A stretch of DNA of 64,000 nt, taken from NCBI GenBank assembly GCA_020002185.1, contig CM034537.1:13485905-13549904 (forward strand). The letters run 5' to 3'. Made by a program: the position numbers and the translations under genes. This document shows positions 21,462-32,060 of the stretch, in pieces. The notes under the pieces were generated by a model. The model searched no databases. It was not told where the DNA came from and saw only the letters and a program-made list of their open reading frames with translations. The stretch's first letter is position 1; each line of letters starts with the position of its first letter. The stretch is from Paraescarpia echinospica. Its lineage: Eukaryota > Annelida > Polychaeta > Sabellida > Siboglinidae.

Positions 21462-22455
21462 GATGTGGAAGTCATATAGATGTACTGGAAATGATGAAGA
21501 CTACAACAGTTATAAAGAAGCACTTAACCAAGCTATAGCTGAGATTAGAAATTCAAAGAGAAGCTATGAACAACAATTATCTAGTAATATAAAACATGAC
21601 AGCAAGAGTTTTTATGCGTATGTTCGAAGCAAACAGAACGTTCAAGATAAGGTCGGTCCTCTAGAAGATAGTGCTGGAAATATAATATCAGAGGGATTCT
21701 TAATGGCAGAAGACCTGAATGAGTACTTTAGTTCAGTGTTTACCAGGGAAGATATTAGTTCACTGCCAGTACCAGAAGCTAAGTTGAAGGGGGCAGATTC
21801 AGACTATTTAGGACAACTAATTGTAACCCCGGAAATGGTAGCTAAGAAAATAAGGGCTATGAAGGATAATAAATCACCTGGAGTGGATGGTATTCCACCC
21901 AAACTACTATTGGAAATTGTAGAACAAATTAGCATACCGCTTGCAACAGTTTTCAACTTATCATTAGAAGAGGGAGTGGTTCCTTTAGAATGGAAAGAAG
22001 CAAACATTATACCGTTATTCAAAAAAGGTTCGAGAAACAAGTCAGAGAACTATAGACCAGTGAGTTTAACATCAGTGATTTGTAAATTATTAGAAAGACT
22101 AATTAAAGATGACATGGTGGATTTTTTGGTTAAACAAAACTTGATAAACCCATCTCAACATGTTTTTTTTAAAGCGAGGTCATGCTTAACAAATATGTTA
22201 TGTTTTTTGGAAGACATCACTAAGTGGGTAGATGAGGGATCACCAGTAGATATCGTCTACTTAGATTTTCAAAAAGCTTTCGACAAAGTACCACATCAAA
22301 GATTACTGCTTAAACTTAAGGCCCATGGCATAGGAAATGGTATAATAAACTGGATAGAACAATGGCTGATTGACAGAAGACAACGTGTAGTAGTTGATGG
22401 GGAGGCTTCAAACTGGAAATCGGTATTGAGTGGGGTACCACAGGATCAGTATTAG
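21462..22455 (+). pseudogene. RT fingers/palm fragment of copy B
   Basis: Holds KDNKSPGVDGIPPKLL, ANIIPLFKKGSRNKSENYRP, NPSQHVFFKARSC and IVYLDFQKAFDKVPHQRL, then shifts frame after SVLSGVPQ. The remaining thumb and C-terminal parts continue in other frames to 23287 (MLFNFGKCKCLHTG, RPHLEYCIQAWRPY, FSQRTVNEWNRLPADC). Confidence 0.85.
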
Positions 22456-23437
22456 GGCCTATATTATTCTTAATATATATCAACGATTTGGATGATGAAA
22501 TAACAAGCAAGGTGTTGAAATTTTCGGATGATACAAAAGTGTTTAGAAGGATTAAAAGTGATGGAGATAGACAGCATTTATAAGATGATCTTGACAGGTT
22601 GATCAAATGATCTGAAAAGTGGCAAATGCTGTTCAATTTTGGGAAATGTAAATGCCTCCACACAGGACATGGGAACGAAGAAGTAGAATATACAATGGGG
22701 GGTACTGTACTAAGTACTACTGTAAAAGAAAAGGACTTAGGGTTAACCATTAGTGCTGATATGAAGGTTTCAGAGCAGTGCGGAATTGCAGGTTCAAAGG
22801 GAAATCAAATCCTTGGATTAATTAGGCGAAACATAACGTATAAAGAAAAAGAGCTAATAATACCGCTGTACAAAACAATAGTTAGGCCTCATTTAGAATA
22901 TTGTATTCAAGCGTGGAGGCCATATCGCAGGAAGGACATAGATGTGCTAGAAAGAGTGCAGAGGAGAGCAACTAAAATTATACAAAATCTGAGGGATCTT
23001 AGTTACGAAATACGCCTAAAAAATGCGGTTTAACAACACTAGAGACCAGGAGATTGAGAGGAGATCAGATAGAAGTGTTTAAAATATTGAAGGGTTATGA
23101 AAATATTGATAGAAATATGTTTTTCTCAGTTAAGAAAGATAGAAGGACTAGAGGACATGAACTTGCATTAGCAAAGGAGCAGAGTAGATTGGATATAAGA
23201 AAGTTTTCATTTTCACAAAGGACTGTAAATGAATGGAACAGATTACCTGCTGATTGTGTGGGTGCTAGTAGCGTGAATATGTTTTAAAATAAAATCGACA
23301 CATACCTCAGACGGGCGGGATACACATAGATAAAAGGGTCGGACTCTCGATAAGCCAAAGGGCTTCCTTGTCCACCTGCCACCTAGAGTTAATTCTCTGG
23401 GTGGCAATCTTGTTAAATCTTGTTAAATCTTAAAATA
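21462..23437 (+). mobile_element. CR1-like non-LTR retrotransposon, copy B (5'-truncated)
   Basis: Begins at the MWKSYRCTGNDEDY region between endonuclease and RT, and runs to the 3' tail of AATCTTGTTA units at 23407-23436. It is closely similar to copy A over the shared part. It is disabled by a one-base loss at GVPQ (about 22444), a TAA at about 22582, a TGA at about 22610, a frameshift near 23025 and a catalytic FADD changed to FSDD (about 22520). Copy A lies in the opposite direction immediately to its left. Confidence 0.9.
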
Positions 23438-23524
23438 AATTTTAAAACAGAAATTTTTCTTCAGGCTCATCCATTGATTACATAATTAAATAAATAAATA
23501 ATCAATAAAAATATATAGTGATAA

Positions 23525-23645
23525 TGTATTGTGTGTGCATGCATGTGTGTGTGTGTGTGTGAGTGTGTGTGTGCGTGCGTGCGTGCGTGTGTGCGTGCGT
23601 GCGTGCTTGCGAGCGAGCGTGCATGCCTGCATGCGTGCGTGTGGT
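23525..23645. repeat. (GT)n/(GTGC)n microsatellite
   Basis: Alternating GT and GTGC runs with a few interruptions. Confidence 0.9.
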
Positions 23646-24104
23646 GTATGTTGTGTCTATAGGGAAACGATTGGCAGGTTGTCGCTTTCATACTTAGAAC
23701 GGCAAGCAAAAGATCGTCCCGGCCCAGGCCGAGTCAATGACTCGATCCACCCGGTATGATACGTCTGGTCTATTCACCGTGAAATATAAAATACAACTAT
23801 TTTTTTATTACAGTAAAGTCCAAGCGTCACTGTGTGGAATATTACAAAATGACGTTTTGTTGAAAACCGATCTTGTAAGAATATACCGAACTGTATTCTA
23901 TGAAGAGTCGACAACTAATCCATGTTGTAAAAGATCTTACAAGGAATTGGTAACGCACTGGAAATTTCGCTGGCTACTCGCTTATTGGTAAAGCCTCCGC
24001 GTAATGATCACGTTAGCCTAGAGGACATCGGAGTTTTTTTTTGAAACTTTCACTCTGTGACCACATCCTGAATATACATTTGACGTTACCATGTTGATGG
24101 TAGT

Positions 24105-24539
24105 TGCAAATGGTTTGTTTGTATTAATTCTATTGGATGCGGGACATCTTTGGCTATGTCGGACACACGCTTCTACACGTTTGACGCAAGCTCCAGCCGT
24201 TGGTTCCCGGAGCCACAGAATAAGTGCTGGCTGTCAGGGCTCGTCATCAAGAAACCAGTACCGGACAGAAAGAACTTGTTCACAGTGACAATCACCGGAC
24301 ATCGACTGATATGCTCCACTTCCCACTTCGAAGTTGCGATACGGCAGACGAAGTGGTCAGGGTGTGACATCGCCGGGGAGTACACAATCTGTAGATGGAA
24401 TGACGCCGTCGAACCTGGAGGACTGATGAAAACGTGTGTCGCTACGTGTCGCTGTGAAGGGGACGACTGCAGTCACGTGACCATTCACATTCCACAGGCG
24501 TACGAAGGTTGGGAAATATGTGAGATTGATGTTGAATGA
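24105..24539 (+). CDS. Cys-rich C-terminal exon, plus-strand relative of the 8494-8907 exon
   Basis: Encodes CKWFVCINSIGCGTSLAMSD, TRFYTFDASSSRWFPEPQNK, GLVIKKPVPDRKN, TGHRLICSTSHFEVAI, CDIAGEYTICRWND, CVATCRCEGDDCSHV and IPQAYEGWEICEIDVE before the stop. It matches the minus-strand exon at 8494-8907 residue for residue over most of its length, with conservative replacements. The frame stays open upstream to a TGA near 24078; a TAG acceptor-like site lies at about 24104. No FAMeT exon was found on this strand upstream, so it is either the end of a gene whose other exons I could not recognise or an isolated duplicate. Preserved Cys spacing argues against long decay. Confidence 0.65.
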   Translation, partial: CKWFVCINSIGCGTSLAMSDTRFYTFDASSSRWFPEPQNKCWLSGLVIKKPVPDRKNLFTVTITGHRLICSTSHFEVAIRQTKWSGCDIAGEYTICRWNDAVEPGGLMKTCVATCRCEGDDCSHVTIHIPQAYEGWEICEIDVE

Positions 24540-24889
24540 ACGATATATGGGTCCCATTTTAAAGCCAATCGATCCTCATTGTTCTAACGCAACATTCGAT
24601 TTGAAATTTCCCCCGTATAGCTTTGGTACATGGAAGTCGAGTAAAATAATTAATCAATTGAGTTATACGTACACATTTAATATGTATATTGATTTATTAC
24701 GAACATATAAAGCATTGCCCTAATTGTATAATCAACGGTCAGAACTTCCAGTTATTTCACCGGTATAATCATCAGATTATGATAAGTCACTTGAAATATT
24801 GTGGTTACCTTTGGAAAGTTTGAGATGTTCGTCGATCTGATCGTGGTATGATCGGGTACCCGTTTTAAATCATAACTAGCTCTCAACGA

Positions 24890-25393
24890 TTACGTTGTTT
24901 CCCGTCGTTGTGTGTAGCTTGTGTTAGTTCATAGCATACATGTAAAGTTAAGGGTAGCTGTTGCTATTTCACAACATACGTTTGCCCTACACATGTGTGT
25001 GTGGCCGGAGTAACATCGCAACACACCTATACATTATTGTGTCTTTGGCGTTAATTAAGGTTGGCGTGAATGTTGCATTATTTCCTAACACACGTACAGG
25101 TGTGTATTTGATATTAATTCACAAAACATATAAACGATACTGTGTATTTGGGTTAGTTCACCATAAAAAACCGTTGTGCTTACTTAGTGTTACTTCGCAA
25201 TAACAAGTACTTAACGTTGTAAGCATTTAGTGTTACTTCACAACACACATGGTTGTGTGTATCTAGTTTTACTTCACAACACATTTACGTTCGCAATGTA
25301 CGCACGTATTAATGCATATTTGAAGTTAGGCCTACAGGGCAAACCGCCTACAAGTTTAGGTGCAATTGGTATTAATTTACGACATACTGACAT
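24890..25393. repeat. Degenerate minisatellite related to 4555-5330
   Basis: Recurrent TAGTGTTACTTCACAACACA-like phrases at irregular spacing of about 40-60 bases, for example near 25180, 25228 and 25266. Confidence 0.5.
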
Positions 25394-25550
25394 GGTTGTA
25401 TAGTTAGTGTTACATAGCTACACACGAACAGGGTTGTACAGTTAGTGTTACATAGCTACACACGAACAGAGTTGTATAGTTAGTGTTACATAACTACACA
25501 CGAACAGGGTTGTATAGTTAGTGTTACATAGCTACACACGAACAGGGTTG
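25394..25550. repeat. 38-bp tandem repeat, four copies
   Basis: Units start GTTGTATAGTTAGTG at 25395, 25433, 25471 and 25509, each ending with CACACGAACAGG; only two or three substitutions separate them. Confidence 0.95.
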
Positions 25551-25699
25551 TAATATTTATGGCTACGGCATAACACACACATTTGTGTTTGCTTCGCAAC
25601 GCACCCGAATATGTATGTATGTGTATTCGGGGAGAATGCGTGCATGCATGCATACGTATGTGAATGCATGCAATATGCATGCATGAATGTGCATGATAC

Positions 25700-26785
25700 A
25701 TGTGGTATGAGTTCATTCATGAAAGCTTGCGGTCATTTACAATTATTTAATCAATACTTGTTGTTATGCCTTTTAATACAGAAAACCAGGTTCGTAAATA
25801 CATCTTAATTTTTATTAAGTTGGTTGAACGAACTCAATTTAATCCTTATTTAGTAATAGTGCAATTCATGTGTTTATCTGCAATCGCGACTGGACGAAGA
25901 CATTGTATCGTCATGTATTAATATGTATTGTGGCTTTGAGCAAGGTTGCATTGCAGGTGTACTGACGGTCGCTGTCACTTCCCTCGCTAAGAACCAATGA
26001 TAAATGGTTTAGAGTCTAAACAGAAATTTCACACGGCACAACGGGAGCAGCCAATGGATTTCCTTATTTCAGACGTTCGCAGAGCTTCCTACCGGGAGCG
26101 TCTATGTCGTGAGTTTTAAAATATAAATTCCATTGAAATTATAAATCGCTGCGGACGGGAATATATTCATTGTCATCTCGTTATTTTAAAATTTATGTTA
26201 CAGTAATGGAGAAACCGCCGGTCTTACATGCACTAGCCTTCGACTGCGCATTACTTGGCTTTTAAATACCAACTCCTTTATTAGTATTACTTTACAAGGC
26301 TGCATCACTTGACTGTATATACAGTATATGTGCGTTTGTGTTCATTAAACATTCGATTCGAACTTGACAGATGCGTTACGATTTTTACCTCAAATTATCG
26401 GATTGTCTCATATATGTCAACGAAGGCGATTAATAACTCAATTATCCACCTGGCTAGCATTATATATGTACAAGCGAACTATCCCCTCTGAGTGTATTTA
26501 CCAAGCGAAGCGCACAGCCCAGCTTACTATTCGGAAGATCTCTAAAAAAGACACATCTTACAAGATGGTTACATGAAGCATCGTTTCAACCATAACCATA
26601 ATAATTGATATATATATATATACGGAAATGGCAACTAAAACCATTTTTATTATGATATACACATAAATATGACCTTTAACTAGGTTGCAGACATGATGCT
26701 GACCTGTGGGTTTATTCAGTTTGGGACATCGTGTTCGTACACATCGCGATGGTTCACTAACCACAAATACTAAGACAAAAGATAC
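25700..26785. other. Non-coding interval
   Basis: No recognised gene; short open frames lack motifs. An (AT)n stretch lies near 26609-26623. Confidence 0.4.
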
Positions 26786-27123
26786 CTGTTCAAGTTAACA
26801 CCATCTTGACTTCTCGGGGAAATATTAAGCCACCCTGCAATTAATGCGCGAGTACTATTCGTACACAAGTATCCATCACTGTCTATAACCAGATACGTAT
26901 TCATACACGTAATTGAACTGGAGAAACGCAGATTACATGAATTAGGACAGCACGTGGGAGGCCGTACCTCACAGTCAGTCCGAAGCGCTGACCCACCCAA
27001 CACCAGGACGTTACTCCACGAAAACGTACATGTAAAGCTGCACTGATGCGTTGACCGCTCGTCCTTCAAAAAGTAATATGTACGTGTCATGTTCACATTG
27101 ATTACAGGATAATTGCGATGTTG
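26786..27123 (-). CDS. Candidate Cys-rich exon, unrecognised
   Basis: On the minus strand an acceptor-like TTTCATGGTAG precedes an open 338-base segment that ends at AACAG/GTATCT. It reads VNMTRTYYFLKDERSTHQC, FTCTFSWSNVLVLGG, RTDCEVRPPTCCPNSCNL, ITCMNTYLVIDSDGYLCTNS and LIAGWLNISPRSQDGVN. Ten Cys residues and two N-glycosylation sequons suggest an extracellular protein. An in-frame TAG just beyond the acceptor supports an exon start there. I do not recognise the family and found no neighbouring exon; a chance open frame is possible. Confidence 0.35.
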
Positions 27124-27799
27124 CTACCATGAAATGCCAGGTGTAATTGAAATAACCCTATTTTTAATATATATATATATATATCAATTTTCTATTAATT
27201 CATTATAACTGGTCTTTAATTGTTAATAACGTGCCACTGTTATGCACATTTCACAAGAGAAGCGTGATACTGATAAGTCATTATCATCATCATCATCATC
27301 ATTGTGCAGCCGTAGTGTCCCGTGGTTGGGCGAACGCCTCAGCATGTCGTTTCCAAATATGCCTGTCTTGCACTATCTTCTGCCAGATGGTGCCCTTCCA
27401 GTAATCGTGTAGTTCGTCTGTCCACCGTCTCGCTGGTCTTCCTCTAGATCGTTTCCTTTCGTAAGGTCACCAGGTTGTGAAACGCGATGTCCATCGGTTA
27501 TCTCGTAGTCCGCAGTTGAGTCCTGAACAGGTCCACCTCTATCTTCTGATTTGTTCTATCACGTCTATGACCCGTGTATTCTCTCTTATCCAGATGTTTT
27601 GTTTTTCTTTCCCGATATGTGATGTTTAACATACTTGTTTCCATCTTTGTTTGCGCGGCTGCTAGCGTGTTCTTTGCCTAAATGGTGAGTGCCCATGTTT
27701 CCGCGCCGTATGTTATCACTGGAAGTACGCATGAGTTGTAGACCTGTCTCTTCAAGCAGGTTCCAAAGTTACCCTAAAACATTTCTTTCACTTTCATCA

Positions 27800-28186
27800 G
27801 CTCCTGCAGGATTTTTTGTAGTTCTTGCGGTGTAGTAGCGCATATGAGTATTTCGTCGGCGAAGCGAAGATGACTGAAATATTTTCCGTCTCTCCTCAAG
27901 CCTCTGGTTTCTCAGGTCTATCTTCGGAATATGCTTTCGAGTGTTGCCGTAAATTGGTTGGGCGATATGGTGTCACCCTGTCGTACTCCTCTCTTGATGT
28001 TGATCTTGTTGCTCTTTTTGTGTAGGTGGACTGTCACTGAGCTGTTGGTGTAGATGTCTTTCAGGAGTTCGATGTACACATCTTCTATCCCCTGTTCTTG
28101 AAAATAGGTCAGTATTGCTTGAGTTTGCACCATTTGTTTGAGGTTGAACCATAGATTGAATGGACTATTAGTATCTTTGTGAGTAT
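27800..28186 (-). pseudogene. RT palm fragment of the minus-strand endonuclease-RT element
   Basis: Contains YFQEQGIEDVYIELLKDIYT, the loop RGVRQGDTISPNQFTA, LESIFRR, and the catalytic region HLRFADEILIC, where the expected FADD has become FADE. Frames change at least once between these blocks. Its upstream half lies beyond the Penelope-like insertion, at 29177-29830. Confidence 0.8.
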
Positions 28187-29176
28187 GAGTGATATTTTTA
28201 CTTATTTTACAGTCAGTTTACCTTTTGTTCTCGTGACGTTTCGACTGCTTTCAGCAGTCTTCTTCAGGCGACTACCGCTAGATGGCGACACGGTAGTCCT
28301 TCAGCGCAGACCTAGTCACCCATGTGTGTGCCTCCCTCGGCTGCACCCTGGGTGGCTCTTCAAGAGATCGTCATAGATGTGTGAAAGCCTGTACCGTCCT
28401 TTGTCTCGGTTCATACAGTCCTTGTTTTTTTTTAAACCAGAACGCCTCGTTGATGCCTCTTGTCCTTCAGTCCGACTCCCTGTCCACAAATTTGGCTCCC
28501 TCCCAGTCTACTATATGATTTTGTTGTGTCATGTGGTCTGTGATGGCTGATTTGTTCATCTCCTCTTCCGATGTTTTTCTGTTGTTTCTGGTGTAGGGCT
28601 TGTTCGTTGTTGCTTTGTCTGCGTCATCTCCGTGTTCTATGATGCGAGTAGCAAGTGTGCGTTTAGTTTCTCCGATGTTAGTGGCATTGCAGTTCTTACA
28701 TGATATAGCACTCCTTCACACATCGTATGGGGTTCCACTTTGTCTTTTGGTCTTACCAGTGACCTCTTGATGGTGTGAGGTTTCGTTACTGTGTTCGTGT
28801 TGTATTTCTTCATGATCCGTGATGTGGTTTCGGATAATACTTGGACATACGGAAGTACCACCATGCCTTTGCTTCTTTGATGGGTTCTCTTTCTTTGCGT
28901 TTATCTTCCTCCTTTGTGACAAGCGTTTCACATATGTTTAGTAGCGTACGGATCACTCCCATATTCTGGTGTAATGGATGATGTGAGGAGAAATTTAGAT
29001 ATTGGTCCGTGTGGGTACTCTTCCGGAAGATCAGAAGTTACACCTCCCACGATTCCTTTCTGACTAATAATGTGTCTAAAATGGCATCACCCGAGTGACT
29101 ACGTCTGCGCTGAAGGACTACCGTGTCGCCATCTAGAGGTAGTTAAAGTGACTGTGAAATAAGTAAAATATCACTC
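28187..29176 (-). mobile_element. Penelope-like element fragment with inverted ends, inserted in the RT above
   Basis: The ends GAGTGATATTTT (28187) and AAAATATCACTC (to 29176) are inverted; the similarity extends about 85 bp inward on the right and is interrupted on the left by a block of about 44 bp. The minus strand encodes VVLPYVQVLSETTSRIMKKY, KRSLVRPKDKVEPHTMCEGV and later RYRLSHIYDDLLKSHPGC, the thumb-to-GIY-YIG and C-terminal blocks of Penelope-like elements. Frames are broken, for instance near 28864. Little of the RT core is left. Confidence 0.8.
28238..28267 (-). ncRNA. Hammerhead-ribozyme-like core in the Penelope-like element
   Basis: Minus strand: CTGAAGA, then GACTGC and GCAGTC forming a perfect 6-bp stem, then GAAAC. 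This matches the CUGANGA-stem II-GAAA core, with A where U is usual in CUGAUGA. Hammerhead motifs are known in Penelope-like elements. Flanking stems were not modelled. Confidence 0.45.
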
Positions 29177-29830
29177 ATTTGAACCACCCAGTCTGATAAA
29201 CCTCTTCACTCGTATCTTTGAGAGTAATTTGTAGATGTTTGATAACAGACCTATCGATATGCAGTTCTTTAAGTCTTTCTTATTTTCCCTTCTTGAAGGT
29301 TATCACCATCTTTGCGTTCTTCATGCTTTGGGTATTCGTCTTTCTGATAAGCATTTAGTATACAGCTTAGCAAGTGTCTTCGAGATGGTATCTTATCTTA
29401 CTTTTAATGTTTCAATGTTTACATGGTCGTTGCCTGATGTCTTCCCATTCTTCACATCTCTTAATGCTGCTTCCACCTCCTATGGCGTTGTCTCTGTTAC
29501 CTCTTTCGAGTCGGTGTGAATGATGGTACTCTGTTCACTGTCGTATAGCTCAGTGTAGAATTCCTCAATTCGTTCCATAATCATATGTTGGTCTTGTATT
29601 TCTCTACCCTGCTTGTCTAGAAGTGTAATCAGTCTGTCTCGGCATGGTGCCTGTGTTCTTCTTGCTTCCTTTAGGCTGTTTGATGCCATAATCGTTTCTC
29701 TTATGATCTCTTGTTTGTACTTCCTGATGTCCTCCTTCGCTTTCTTTTCGATGGTCTTGCATATTTCTGCGTACTCTATTTGCTTTTTACGGTCGCCATT
29801 ACCCACCATTTCTCATCGTTTCTTCATCAG
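29177..29830 (-). pseudogene. N-terminal RT part of the minus-strand endonuclease-RT element
   Basis: Includes KEARRTQAPCRDRLITLLDK, ERIEEFYTELYDSE, then in another frame pieces matching AALRDVKNGKTSGNDHVNIE and FKKGNKKDLKNC. The 5' side joins the endonuclease. It is cut by the Penelope-like insertion at 29176. Confidence 0.75.
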
Positions 29831-29899
29831 TGGTCATGTCGGTGACGATATGCTCGTATTTACATGCCTGTTGATTGCTTTGGCTACACTTGTCGCACT

Positions 29900-30850
29900 T
29901 AGTTGGATCGTCTCAGTGATGTTTTCGCTCATGGTGTCGATGTCGTCTAGTTCTTGCAGTGTCTCGAATCGATTTCACAATTCGGGTTGGAATTCGATCT
30001 TTTTTGTTCGTATTTGTGTGATATCTACACTTGGTGGCCTCTTGTTTATCAACTTCTTCCTTTCAGTCTTGACGTCCAGTTTGATGTTGCTCATTACCAT
30101 TCTGTGGTCACTTCCAATGTTGACTTGGTTGATGACAGTTACGTCAGTGACCATATCTGACCTGTTTGTTAGGATGTAGTCAATTTCGTTCTTCGTTTCT
30201 CCAGTTGGGCTTTTCCACGTCCGTCTCCTCTCTGCTTTCTTCTGAAACATGGCATTTATGATTTTATACTTTCTTGATGTTGCCCATTCTACCAAGGTGT
30301 CGTCTCTTTCGTTCCTCACACCTAGACCAAATTTGCCTGTTGCTTTTTCAGAAATGTTTGTTCGTTTCCTTGCTTGCGCATTATAGTGTCCCATCACTAT
30401 CATGTGGTGGGTTGGCTTTTATCAGGTCTCATCCACGTCGTTGTAGAAGTTGTTTGCGTCCTCTTCTAAGTATGATGTTGTTGGTGCATATATTTGTATT
30501 ATCCTCAGTTTATAGCGCTTTGTTGTGCATAGAACAAGATCTGCTACTCTGGGGCTGATGCTGTTAACCCTCACTGTATTGTCTTTCATTTTTTTTGTTT
30601 ATGAGAAAGCCTACTCCTGCTTTGCCGTTGTTCGCCGTTGAATGGTATGGTAGATGGCTGCTTTGTAAGGTAGTGAAGCATTCCTCTCTTCTTCTGACTT
30701 CTCCCACCCCGATCACATCCAATACCAACCTGGTTTCCCTAAGGTCTTCCTCCATTTCTTGTATCTGTTCATCATTTAGTAGTGTTCTTACGTTATATGT
30801 TGCTATCTTCAGTCTACTTACCTTCTCTCGACGGCTCCTCTTGACCCAGA
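29900..30850 (-). pseudogene. Endonuclease of the minus-strand endonuclease-RT element
   Basis: Motifs in order: LDVIGVGEVRRREECF, NNGKAGVGFLINKK, TKRYKLRIIQIYAPT, VMGHYNAQARKRTN, GETKNEIDYILTN and IGSDHRMVMSNIKL. The usual GDFNA is GHYNA here, so the catalytic Asp is lost, while SDH is kept. At least one frameshift lies near 30410-30420 and another near 30600. Confidence 0.8.
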
Positions 30851-31060
30851 CGTTCTTAGCACCCTCTGCACGTAGCTTTAGTTGACCCGAACCGCCTCCT
30901 TGACTCTCCCGATACTGCTGGGGACTGGGGGCCTTAGCTTCATTGTACTTTGCATGCTGGTGTTGCTGGCCAACCCTTCCACGCTGGCCGGTGCGGGGTG
31001 GAAGGTAGACAAGTAGAGGAAACTATTTGAAGACTGCCTGTCCCTTTCGTTTGTGTGAAC

Positions 31061-31939
31061 TGGGGAGGAATAAAAAAGTTAGTAGCGTCAAAGACCTAGG
31101 TAATTTTCTAAATATTACGTTTTTACTTATATAAATAGCTTTCAACTGTTAATATCAATTTGTTAACTATTACAATCATCCGATATATGCATCACTGTGT
31201 GTATTTATTTCTGATATAAAGACCTGATTTGCTATTGAAATTTTGCTGGAAACATTCATTTTTCCATGTCACCATTAATGGATATTTGAATGACAATTAG
31301 TACTGCGATTTTTCTGTGCACGGACAAACCATTACGTGCACAACATCGTATTCTCTATTCGCCAAGCTACATTCTGATGACGTTACAAATAACTACCAGT
31401 ACAATAGTGTAATGCATTCTCGTCAACTAGGACAGACAGACAGACAGACAGGTAAAGCATGACAAACTTATGCATTAGTTAGTACTTAGTTTTATACAAG
31501 ATAGCTAACAATATGCATATTCTGTCGTGCTACATAAATTAATTAACACTAAATCTTGTAAATCACTCTTAAATCATATTACAGGTTCAACATAAAATGA
31601 ATAAATTTTTAATAATACAACTAATGTGTCTATGGAACTAATGTTCATATTTTATCCAACTATCGGCTTTGCTATTATCAAAAATAAAAAAGTGAGCGAA
31701 AAATGTTCAACTCCCAAACACATCCAAAACCAAATACCCTAAAAGTAAGCCATTATTTTTAAATAAGGGATTTGACTCATTATGTTATGTCATTTCCAGG
31801 GTAAATATTTATTAATGTAATCAATTATCATGCATAATTTCCACAGCACCAGATATAATTAGTCAGTCAATTAATTAAATGTTGAAAATAATAACTATAT
31901 TTGGTGAGCATTTCCAATTCAATATCAATATAATTACAA
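31061..31939. other. Non-coding interval
   Basis: AT-rich; a short (GACA)n run at 31433-31452. No gene seen. Confidence 0.5.
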
Positions 31940-32060
31940 GAGGAGATGCAATATTTCGGTCAATAAGCCCATGCCAGGGGTAATTTTGCACAAAGTGCAA
32001 TACCAGTTGGGATCGAACCAACAACTAAAACCAAGACATTAGCATCTACCATTAATTACA
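31925..32060 (-). repeat. tRNA-derived SINE remnant
   Basis: Minus strand holds a perfect T-arm, GTTGG TTCGATC CCAAC, whose GGTTCGATCCC is a polymerase III B box, preceded by GGTAGATGC (A-box-like) and a CTAA/TTAG anticodon-type stem. Downstream is an unrelated body with TTGCACTTTGTGCAA (a small palindrome) and CATGGGCTTATTGACCG. It is not a complete tRNA because no acceptor stem closes. Confidence 0.45.

Larger units (their letters stand above)
27283..31060 (-). mobile_element. Endonuclease-RT non-LTR element (RTE/craniofacial-development-protein-2-like), split by a Penelope-like insertion
   Basis: Read on the minus strand: endonuclease (30850-29900), RT (29830-29177, then 28186-27800) and a C-terminal end, RGRPARRWTDELHDYWKGT, followed by HAEAFAQPRDTTAAQ and an (ATG)n tail at 27283-27302. 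The closing phrases are typical of this group of invertebrate elements. Two stops or shifts separate the parts, and a 990-bp Penelope-like element (28187-29176) interrupts the RT. Confidence 0.85.
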
